Positions 9,185-16,727 of a DNA stretch of 64,000 nt are shown in pieces (position 1 is the first letter of the stretch; the number at the start of each line of letters is the position of its first letter). Source of the stretch: Flavobacteriales bacterium (lineage in GTDB: Bacteria; Bacteroidota; Bacteroidia; Flavobacteriales_E; Vicingaceae); assembly GCA_018608405.1 (NCBI GenBank), contig JABAZP010000015.1, forward strand, positions 27,753-91,752. Reading direction: 5' to 3'. Both the position numbers and the translations under genes were made by a program. Below the pieces are notes generated by a model. That model was not told where the DNA came from. It did no database searches and worked only from the letters and a program-made list of their open reading frames with translations.

Positions 9185-9721
9185 TTAATTTGCACTTATG
9201 GCACTCTGAAATTCTTTTACATACTGGTCCCAAGGTGTTGATTGATAAGATCCTTCTCCAAAATACTTTATAATTTCTTCTAAACTTTTTGGATCTTGAT
9301 ACCCTGCAATTGATGGGTGCATCAGTTCTACATTTTCATCGAGGTAAACAATTGAAGGATAGGTCATTTTACCATTCAATAGGGCTACTGCAAGTTGATG
9401 TGGCCCTCGTCGCTGCGTTAAGTTTTCGTTAATAAATGTTTGCTGACCCAAAACCACTGTGTCTTTGCGCTCTGCGTTTAATTTAACTGCCCAGTAATTC
9501 TCGTTAATGTATTTGATGATTACAGGATTCGTAAACGTATTGGCATCCATTTTTTTGCACCATCCGCACCAATCAGTATATACATCTACAATAAACTTTT
9601 TCGGTTCTTTTTCATTTCGCTTCACAGCTTCCTCAAAACTCAACCACTCAATTTTATCCTTTTGTGCAGCACTGCTTAGTCCTAATAGCACGCAAAACAA
9701 TAGAGGCAATAATTTATTCAT
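9185..9721 (-). CDS. Exported thioredoxin-like protein
   Basis: A 178-residue protein with a signal peptide (MNKLLPLLFCVLLGLSSAAQ). The thioredoxin fold carries YTDWCGWCKKM near residues 49-59, in which WCGWC is the redox-active pair, and a cis-Pro loop MTYPSIVYLD near 120. It belongs to the DUF255/thioredoxin_7-like group that handles periplasmic disulfides. No partner gene is adjacent. The upstream gene is divergent with about 116 bases between starts. Confidence 0.85.
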   Translation of the reverse strand: MNKLLPLLFCVLLGLSSAAQKDKIEWLSFEEAVKRNEKEPKKFIVDVYTDWCGWCKKMDANTFTNPVIIKYINENYWAVKLNAERKDTVVLGQQTFINENLTQRRGPHQLAVALLNGKMTYPSIVYLDENVELMHPSIAGYQDPKSLEEIIKYFGEGSYQSTPWDQYVKEFQSAISAN

Positions 9722-9824
9722 GACATAAAGTTCACATTTTTTTCTTTGTGCTAAGGTGAAATTTTGTTAAACTAATTTTTAGGTAAATAGGGCGGTAAAT
9801 CAACAGTATTTTCAATCAGAACGC

Positions 9825-9832
9825 TATCTTTG
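9825..9832 (+). promoter_or_regulatory. -7 box almost touching the porin start
   Basis: TATCTTTG fits TAnnTTTG exactly and ends only five bases before the ATG at 9838. If used, the transcript would be leaderless or nearly so. Confidence 0.45.
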
Positions 9833-9837
9833 TCGCA

Positions 9838-11655
9838 ATGAAGAGCTTTGGGCTATTGTTATCGTTTATGTTTTCCTTCTGTGCTTTGTGGGCACAAAAT
9901 AAAATACTCGCTGATGATAGTTTACAGCTGACTTATAGGAATATAGGGAGATATTCGATCAGCCAGAGCGAAGCTTATTTTGACGTTTCCTCGTTCAGAA
10001 GATACCGTCCAATTCCCAATCAATTTAGTGCATTTGCAAGGTCGGGGAACAATGGGTTACCAAGTCATTCGTATCGCTTTTCTGCACAAGATTGGAATTC
10101 AAATTCAATGTTGGGTGGTTTTCAACCGCTATTATTCACGAAAGATTCCTTGCGATTTTATACATCTTCGCGACCGTTTACGCAGCTTAGTTACTTTAAC
10201 GGATCAAAGAGTGAACAACAGTTCAGCATTTTTCATACCCAAAATTTAGGAGAGGGAATGAACTTAGCGTTCAATTATAGAAGAATTACGTCTGAAGGAT
10301 TTTACATACGTCAATTGGCAACCCACACCCAATTTAATGCCAGTGTAAAGTTGAAAAGCAGGGATCAGCGCTTTAACACTGATTTGTATTATTTGATTAA
10401 CTCGATAGAGAATCAAGAAAATGGGGGAGTAGTGCTTTCAGACGATGACTCAGAAACTGACAATACAGTGCTGTTGGCTATCAATTTGAGAAATGCTCAG
10501 AATCAATCAAAATCACAGGACTGGGGTGCCAAGTCTACTTATGATTTGATGTATACCAATGACTCAACCAAAGAGCCATTGCTTTCGATATCACATGAAT
10601 TTAATTGGCTGAAAGTAAGTCGCAAATACACCGACAACCTGAGTGAATCCGCAGACTTTTACGAGACGAGCATTTTTGATGAAATCAATAGTAACGACAG
10701 TAGTTTTTCGCAAACCATTTCAAACGAAGTGTTCGCCAATTTTTGGGGAAATAAATTACAGCTTGGTGCAAGAAATGAGCAGTTGCAATGGTTTCAAAAT
10801 TACCTTATTCAAGAAGAAACAAGTTCTAATTTCTTGCTTGCTAAGGCCAATTTAAATTTCGCGGGCGTGCACTTTGCGACTGCTTTTGAAAAAGGCATTT
10901 CCGGCTTTCATGAAAACGAGTTGGATTGGAAAATAAGTGCAGCATTTAACGATAGTGTGACTTTTCAACCACGATTATATAGCAGAATTAGCAGAAAGCA
11001 AAGTGATTTTTTATTGACCAACCAACGAGGTAATAGGAATTACTTTAACGCTAACCTGAATACTTCTAATCAGGTTCAAATTGGTGGAGCAGTGAGCCAT
11101 GAGAAGTATCGTTTTACGGTTGATGTGAATTACAGGTTATTAACCGATTATGTTTACTTAGATAGCCTGCAGACTCCTCAGCAAGAAGGAGATCAAATTT
11201 CAATTCTACAAGTAAATTTGAGAAAGAATTTTATTTTCTTGAAAAACTTTAGGTGGAACAATCACTTCCAAATTCAGGCTATATCAAATACTGATGTTGT
11301 TCCTCTACCGGCTTTTAGTTCATTTCATTCATTGTTTTACGATAATGACTTTTTTAAGAATTCATTGAATTTTCAATTAGGTGCAGATTTTGCATTTATT
11401 GGTGAATACGGAGGTTACGCGTATTCCCCTAGTTTGGCACAGTTTTACTTACGCCAAGAGAATGCAGCAGCATTGGGTAATATCATCCAATTGGATCTTT
11501 TTATGAACTTAAGAATTCACAAAGCTGCTAGAATTTTTGCCAAGCTTGAGAATATCACCGGTAAACCATTTTCAGAAGAGTCCTATCGCATAGAAAATTA
11601 CCCTGTGCCTGGAAGGGTATTAAAATTGGGTTTGAGCTGGAGAATGCTAAATTAA
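9838..11655 (+). CDS. Porin_10-family outer-membrane beta-barrel
   Basis: A 605-residue protein with a signal peptide (MKSFGLLLSFMFSFCALWAQ) and a long series of amphipathic strands ending in LKLGLSWRMLN, with an alternating hydrophobic C-terminus typical of barrel insertion. The opening features (RNIGRYSISQSEAYFDVSSF, FTQLSYFNGSKSEQ near 110-125) agree with the putative-porin family widespread in Bacteroidota. The substrate is unknown. The gene stands alone; its promoter box is nearly at the ATG and what follows is the rearranged 11.7-13.4 kb scar. Confidence 0.8.
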   Translation: MKSFGLLLSFMFSFCALWAQNKILADDSLQLTYRNIGRYSISQSEAYFDVSSFRRYRPIPNQFSAFARSGNNGLPSHSYRFSAQDWNSNSMLGGFQPLLFTKDSLRFYTSSRPFTQLSYFNGSKSEQQFSIFHTQNLGEGMNLAFNYRRITSEGFYIRQLATHTQFNASVKLKSRDQRFNTDLYYLINSIENQENGGVVLSDDDSETDNTVLLAINLRNAQNQSKSQDWGAKSTYDLMYTNDSTKEPLLSISHEFNWLKVSRKYTDNLSESADFYETSIFDEINSNDSSFSQTISNEVFANFWGNKLQLGARNEQLQWFQNYLIQEETSSNFLLAKANLNFAGVHFATAFEKGISGFHENELDWKISAAFNDSVTFQPRLYSRISRKQSDFLLTNQRGNRNYFNANLNTSNQVQIGGAVSHEKYRFTVDVNYRLLTDYVYLDSLQTPQQEGDQISILQVNLRKNFIFLKNFRWNNHFQIQAISNTDVVPLPAFSSFHSLFYDNDFFKNSLNFQLGADFAFIGEYGGYAYSPSLAQFYLRQENAAALGNIIQLDLFMNLRIHKAARIFAKLENITGKPFSEESYRIENYPVPGRVLKLGLSWRMLN

Positions 11656-11751
11656 TTGGATCCCAACTCTACCTTACATCTGCATTTGATTGTTCCAAAA
11701 TTCCCTTTAAGATTGTATGCTTTATTTCTTGTTCAATTCCCAAACTCGAGA

Positions 11752-12000
11752 TTAATTTAACCCAAGTTTTAATCCAACAAAAACAGTTCTTGGACGAGAA
11801 GGGCCATAGATGTATGCTGCATCTCTGTCAATTCCTATATCGAAATCAGACTGATAGCTGTTAAATGCATTTTGGATTCCACCAAAGAGTTGCACGCTGT
11901 AATCGTCGTTCATCTCGAAGGTGTAGGCAACTTTTACATTGTTTTCAAAGAAAGTGGGAGTGTTCTCAATAATGGTTTGTTCGTTGTCAGGGTCAATTAA
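11752..12000 (-). pseudogene. TonB-dependent receptor, C-terminal fragment
   Basis: An open frame of 83 codons on the minus strand, ending at TAA 11752-11754, encodes the last strands of a TonB-dependent outer-membrane receptor: VKVAYTFEMNDDYSVQLFGG, then IQNAFNSYQSDFD and the terminal VFVGLKLGLN. The rest of the receptor (600 or more residues) is absent: at about 12000 the sequence switches abruptly to a group II intron reverse transcriptase reading the other way. This is a 3' remnant; no start codon or plausible promoter remains. The 96 bases between the porin stop and this fragment hold nothing I recognise. Confidence 0.8.
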
Positions 12001-12902
12001 ATGAAGCCATAGAACAATGCCGTATCAATTGTATGAAATACAGTTGGGCAATTGATTTGGACATCAAAGGGTTCTTCGATAACATTGACCATGAACTACT
12101 GCTAAAAGCAGTGGAACACTACACCGATAAGAAACACATCTTATTGTATGTAAAACGGTGGATAGAGGTTGCTGTAGAGTTACCCGAGGGTACAATCAAA
12201 CCATCCGAAGGAAAAGGTACCCCACAAGGCGGAGTAATCAGCCCTATGCTAGCCAATATCTTTATGGACATCGTGTTTGATAAATGGATAGCCAAAGAAT
12301 ATCCTGAAAATGCTATTGAGAGGTATGCAGATGATATTATTGTGCATTGCAAGAATATCAAAGAAGCATTGCGTTTATTGGAGGCAATAAAGCAACGATT
12401 AAAAGACTGTAAATTGGAGTTAAACCGAGAGAAGTCCAAAATCGTTTATTGCCGTAGAAACCAAAAACGACAACCGCCTTTTAAAGCGAGGTATCAGGAG
12501 TTTGACTTCTTAGGCTTTACCTTTAAACCGAGAATGGAGAAGAAAGGAGGGAAGATGCGATTAGGCTTTTCTCCTGCCATCAGTCAAAAGAGTATTAGTA
12601 GAATAACGAGCGAACTGTTTAAGATGAAGATACACCGTTGGGTGCATTTGCCTTTTAGCAGAATCGCCTATCAACTCAATCTCAAAATACGCGGATGGCT
12701 CAACTATTACGGTGTGTACCGAAAATCTGAAATGCGCAGGTTGTTCAAGACGTTAAATCAACGATTATACAAGTGGGTTCTCAACAAATACAAACGGTTG
12801 AAAAAGAAGCATTGGTATTATTCACTTAAACATTTACAAGGCATAGCCGAGAGCTACCCGAATATGTTTGAGCATTGGAAATACGAAGGCTTCAGACCGT
12901 GA
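12000..12902 (+). pseudogene. Group II intron reverse transcriptase/maturase, N-terminally truncated
   Basis: The open frame runs from the receptor junction (NEAIEQCRINC before the first ATG at 12033) to TGA at 12900-12902. It contains RT motif DLDIKGFFDNIDH, GTPQGGVISPMLAN, the catalytic RYADD, and the maturase domain with IRGWLNYYGVYR near the end. The first 80-100 residues of a normal intron protein are missing and there is no HNH endonuclease after the maturase domain. The catalytic motifs that remain are intact, so the truncation may be fairly recent. On its own it is not expected to mobilise anything. Confidence 0.85.
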
Positions 12903-12991
12903 CTTGGATTTTGAAGAGCCGTATGAATCGAGAGGTTCACGTACGGTTCTGTGAGAGATTTAGGGGTGAGATTCCCCTTTACCTACTCGAC
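12000..12991 (+). mobile_element. 5'-truncated group II intron with domains V and VI
   Basis: Downstream of the RT frame, the catalytic domain V is recognisable at 12916-12949 (GAGCCGTA pairing with TACGGTTC around a hairpin). Domain VI follows as a GGGG/CCCC stem at 12963-12977 with an unpaired A nearby, ending CCTACTCGAC at about 12991. Domains I to III and the 5' splice site are missing. The RT joins a receptor fragment at about 12000 with no target-site duplication visible. The 3' boundary is placed by the usual end motif and could be off by a few bases. Confidence 0.75.
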
Positions 12992-13033
12992 TTTATTTTT
13001 TTTATTCAGTTTCGTCACTTTATCTTTCCATGA

Positions 13034-13363
13034 GGCTTCAATCTCACTTTCCCAATTATCGATTTATTCCAGGCGAAATCTTGTAAATGTATATATGTCT
13101 TCTCCTCTTGGTGGATGTGGTTTTACGGCGGAAGCTTTTCCGCCCGAGTCATGGTGGAATATATTCCGTTATTCATGCTGCCTTCGGCGCTATTATTAAC
13201 ACAATTAAAAGGCAGTCAAAGAGCAGTGATTACAACGCTAGTCCTCATATTGGTAATAGTTTGTCAACTCCAGTCGTATCAATATCGCTATTACGAAATT
13301 CATTATGGCGACATGACCAAAGAAAAATACTGGGAGGTATTTCTCCTCCGGAACCGCTTCTAG
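13034..13363 (+). pseudogene. Membrane glycosyltransferase-like protein, C-terminal fragment
   Basis: The frame is open from after a TGA at 13031 to TAG 13361-13363. It reads FPIIDLFQAKS, then two hydrophobic segments around SSWWMWFYGGSFSARVMVEY and IPLFMLPSALLL / VITTLVLILVIVCQL. The WWxWFYGGSF-R pattern is what I associate with the end of large multi-span mannosyltransferase-like proteins of Bacteroidota; that assignment is from memory. No start codon precedes the conserved part and the rest of the gene is absent; the intron 3' end lies about 40 bases upstream. Its stop overlaps the stop of the convergent M1 peptidase gene. The fragment at 31554-31739 may be the missing N-terminus. Confidence 0.55.
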
Positions 13364-15261
13364 TCTATTTTTTGAAACTTAGCTCTTCGTATATTATTTT
13401 GGTGTTCAATTTCTAGCACATAAAATCCATTGCTCAAGCCACTCACATCAATGGATTGAACAGCGCGTTGTTCGTGCACTAATTTGCCTTCCACACTGCA
13501 GATACGAAGAGTGCTTCCAATTAAACCCTCGGAGTTCTGTAAATACAAATAGGCACTTGTTGGGTTCGGGAAAACAGTTAAATCCGTTGCTGCAGGCGTT
13601 TCAGAAATGTCAACCGTAAACAACTCTCTCGCAAAAATTCGATCGTCAGGATTAAAAATAACATTCGTAACGCCTTGTAGGTTGGGGATGTTGAATGCTT
13701 GAAAACTTGAAGTTGGTTCAACCACAATAATAGTGTCTATGTTGTTGCCTGTTAAACGATAGGGTATGGGGATCTCAAAAAACGAAACAGCCGTATCTGA
13801 AGGGATTTGCGTTACGTTCAAGGTTAAGTTACTGCCATTCATACTCCATGAAGTGTGTATTTGTGGAAAACCTGGACCATAAATCCAATCGTTGAAAAAC
13901 TCCGTTAAACTCTGGCCATAACTCGCTTCTAAGTGAGCTTTTAAATCTGGTGTTCTGGCGAAACCAAAAGCTAAGCTCGAATCAGAAATGTAATTCTTTA
14001 CACCCGCAAAAAAGGCGCTATCTCCAATTTTCCATCGTAACGTATGTAAGGTAATGGCTCCTTTATTATATACTTGATTATTAAAGAGGCTGTTTACATT
14101 GGATGTATCATAGCGATAAACAGAACCATTGGGATAGTTAAAACCCGATCGCATGGTTTGATCGAGCCAAACTGGCCAAAATGCAGGATTATGAACTACT
14201 CCGAACTCATACGTAAGCCCTGTGATGTACGTCGCAAAAGATTCGTTTAACCATAAATCACTCCAAGAACCACACGTGATTTTGTTTCCAAACCACTGAT
14301 GTGCTAATTCATGCGCCTTTAAACCACCACCATAATTTCCCATAAAACTCATGGTCTGGTGCTCCATTCCACCTCCAAAAGTAAAGGAAGCGTGGCCGTA
14401 TTTTTCGTCTTTAAAAGGGTATTCACCGAATAAGGAGTCAAACATGACCATAAAATCTTGAACACCAAATAATGACTGTGCGTGCGATTCATTTTGGAAC
14501 AAGTAGTGCTCCATTAAAATACTATCTCCTTTCACATACAATTGGTCTTGGTAGGAATCGTATTTACCTGCACCAATCGCTACCAAATAAGCAACGGTAG
14601 GATAAGTAGTTTTCCATTTGTATTTCACAGCCGTACCAATGGTATCAATTCCTTGTAAAAGTCCAAGCGATGCTACTTTATTGCCTTGGGGAACCGTTAC
14701 ATGAATACTAATGGAGTCTGCTTTATCGGTTAAATCGCTTTTGCAAGGCCACCAATAACTTGCTCCGTAAGGTTCTGAAAGCGTCCAAATTAAATTTCCA
14801 TTGGGCACATTCACTCGTGCAAAAGGTGTTCCTACTGGATTGCCGCTGGGTGTTCCCTTGTAAAATACTTGCACTGAATCGTACGATTGAGAGGGAATAG
14901 TGCTTGGAAAGACAAAACCAACTGTATTAAAACCATTGGTTTTTGCTGTTAAGTAGGTGTTTTGTGCGTAAACTATAGAGTCTACAATTAGTTGATTTCC
15001 AAAATCTAAAACAATGCTATCCATTGCAGTTAGTGCCCGAAAATGTACGGTAACATCTCCTTGAACAAACCGGACAGCTGGATCCAAATCTAAATCAATT
15101 TCATAGTAATGCACATTGTAGTCTGAGGTTTGAGGGGCAGACTTATTGTTCATTCTGCCAATGGCCGAACGTTTTTCAACGTCAAACAATTTGGTTGGAA
15201 CGTGCTGAGCCGAAAGAGTGATGCTCAATAAAAAGGAATAGAGGAGTAGGTATTGTTTCAT
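13360..15261 (-). CDS. Secreted M1-family metallopeptidase with T9SS sorting domain
   Basis: A zinc aminopeptidase of 633 residues. I start it at ATG 15261 (MKQYLLLYSFLL), because the longer reading uses TTG. A signal peptide is followed by the M1 beta-saddle domain, the substrate loop FGGGMEHQTM near 300 (equivalent to GAMEN) and the zinc site HELAHQWFG near 317-325 with the third ligand in LWLNESFATY. The C-terminus (about 555-633) is a type A T9SS sorting domain: DLTVFPNPTSAYLYL, then a GFYVLEIEHQN strand. The protein should therefore be exported across the outer membrane and released or attached. Likely role: trimming peptides outside the cell. Confidence 0.92.
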   Translation of the reverse strand: MKQYLLLYSFLLSITLSAQHVPTKLFDVEKRSAIGRMNNKSAPQTSDYNVHYYEIDLDLDPAVRFVQGDVTVHFRALTAMDSIVLDFGNQLIVDSIVYAQNTYLTAKTNGFNTVGFVFPSTIPSQSYDSVQVFYKGTPSGNPVGTPFARVNVPNGNLIWTLSEPYGASYWWPCKSDLTDKADSISIHVTVPQGNKVASLGLLQGIDTIGTAVKYKWKTTYPTVAYLVAIGAGKYDSYQDQLYVKGDSILMEHYLFQNESHAQSLFGVQDFMVMFDSLFGEYPFKDEKYGHASFTFGGGMEHQTMSFMGNYGGGLKAHELAHQWFGNKITCGSWSDLWLNESFATYITGLTYEFGVVHNPAFWPVWLDQTMRSGFNYPNGSVYRYDTSNVNSLFNNQVYNKGAITLHTLRWKIGDSAFFAGVKNYISDSSLAFGFARTPDLKAHLEASYGQSLTEFFNDWIYGPGFPQIHTSWSMNGSNLTLNVTQIPSDTAVSFFEIPIPYRLTGNNIDTIIVVEPTSSFQAFNIPNLQGVTNVIFNPDDRIFARELFTVDISETPAATDLTVFPNPTSAYLYLQNSEGLIGSTLRICSVEGKLVHEQRAVQSIDVSGLSNGFYVLEIEHQNNIRRAKFQKID

Positions 15262-15419
15262 AATTGACAAATAGTTCTATAAAGTTAAGTCAAAACCTAT
15301 ACGTATTGTTTACTTCTTACTATAATTCGCCCAATTGTCGAAAACTAACCCAAAACTTATGGCTTTGATTATAGCTTTCCCTTGAAAAATGATTTACTAT
15401 TGTTATCTAAATAAATACT

Positions 15420-16727
15420 ATGGCTCAGTCGTATAAAAAGGCATTTTACTTATTGACCTCTTTGTTCTTTACGTTCGGACTAATAACGGTATTGGTCGAT
15501 TCTTTAATACCGAGGTTGAAAGATATATTTGAATTGTCCTACTTTCAGGCTGGTATGGTTCAGTTTGCCTTTTTTATCGCTTATGGTATAATCTCCATTC
15601 CTTCAGGTAGATTACTCCATAAAATTGGATACAAAAGAGGGATAATGTTGGGTTTAGCGATTATGGGAGTTGGCTGTTTATTGTTTCTGCCAGCAGCCGT
15701 TTATCGCTTATTTCCGGTGTTTATGTTAGGATACTTTACGCTCGCTTCTGGTATGACGATTCTTCAGGTTGCTGCAAATCCATACATTACCATTTTGGGT
15801 GAGCCAAGAACTGCGTCTAGCAGACTTATTTTATCTCAAGCATTCAACTCGCTCGGAACTACGATTGCTCCGGCAATTGGAGCCATTTTCATTTTAAGTG
15901 ATACTATTAAATCATCAAATGAGATAAGTCTACTCAATGACATAGATTTACAAGTATATATGGATGTTGAGTCCTCTGCAATTCGTATGCCTTTTATCGT
16001 GCTCGCAGGGATTTTAATTTTGTTGTCTTTTATTGTTTCAAAAACCAACTTGCCTCAACTCTTGTCTAGCAAGATTAAAGGGAACTATTCAGAGGCGTTG
16101 AAACATACTAAACTAAAAATGGGAGCTGTTGGAATCTTTGTTTATGTAGGAGCTGAAGTGACGATTGGGAGCTACTTGGTTAACTATTTTATGGACATGA
16201 ACCTGGCTGAAGTAATTCGTGTGACTCCTTTTATGAGTTCTATCGCTTCTAGCTTCCATTCAGGAGGTCTAGATACTGTTGACGGTAAGGCTGTTGTGGG
16301 CACGTTTGTTACTTTTTATTGGGGCGGTGCAATGGTGGGCCGTTTCATTGGATCTTACCTTACCAAAGTTTTCAAACCAAATTTGGTGTTAACAGTATTT
16401 GCCTCATTGGCTATTTGTTGTGTGTTGATGAGTATTTCTACCTCTGGAATAGCTGCGTTATGGTCTATTGTGGGAGCAGGGTTGTTTAATTCCATTATGT
16501 TTCCTACCATTTTTAGCATTGCCATTGAAGATTTAGGGAATTTAAAACCGGAAGGTTCGGGAGTTCTGTGCACTGCCATAGCTGGAGGGGCATTTATACC
16601 GCCCATGTTCGGCTTTTTTGCAGACATAAGCGGCTTCAAAGTTGCTTTTGCCTTGGTTATTCTATGTTATGCCTATATTTTATTTTTTGGAAGGGTCTCC
16701 TCCAAACTTAAAGCTCCAACAGTATGA
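15420..16727 (+). CDS. FucP/GluP-type sugar:H+ symporter (MFS)
   Basis: A 435-residue major facilitator with about 12 membrane spans. It begins with FFTFGLITVLVDSLIPRLKD and has the PSGRLLHKIGYKRGI loop between spans 2 and 3 and QVAANPYITILGEP near 120, features of the fucose/glucose/galactose permease family. It overlaps the GH92 gene by four bases (ATGA), so it probably imports a monosaccharide released by that locus, such as mannose or GlcNAc; the substrate is inferred from context. Upstream (15262-15419) is AT-rich with no obvious operator. Confidence 0.88.
   Translation: MAQSYKKAFYLLTSLFFTFGLITVLVDSLIPRLKDIFELSYFQAGMVQFAFFIAYGIISIPSGRLLHKIGYKRGIMLGLAIMGVGCLLFLPAAVYRLFPVFMLGYFTLASGMTILQVAANPYITILGEPRTASSRLILSQAFNSLGTTIAPAIGAIFILSDTIKSSNEISLLNDIDLQVYMDVESSAIRMPFIVLAGILILLSFIVSKTNLPQLLSSKIKGNYSEALKHTKLKMGAVGIFVYVGAEVTIGSYLVNYFMDMNLAEVIRVTPFMSSIASSFHSGGLDTVDGKAVVGTFVTFYWGGAMVGRFIGSYLTKVFKPNLVLTVFASLAICCVLMSISTSGIAALWSIVGAGLFNSIMFPTIFSIAIEDLGNLKPEGSGVLCTAIAGGAFIPPMFGFFADISGFKVAFALVILCYAYILFFGRVSSKLKAPTV

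Noticed and set aside
12992..13075. A minus-strand peptide (DNWESEIEASWKDKVTKL) over the start of the membrane-protein fragment
   Set aside because: It looks protein-like but is short, has a stop upstream and overlaps the more convincing plus-strand fragment; I cannot decide its origin.
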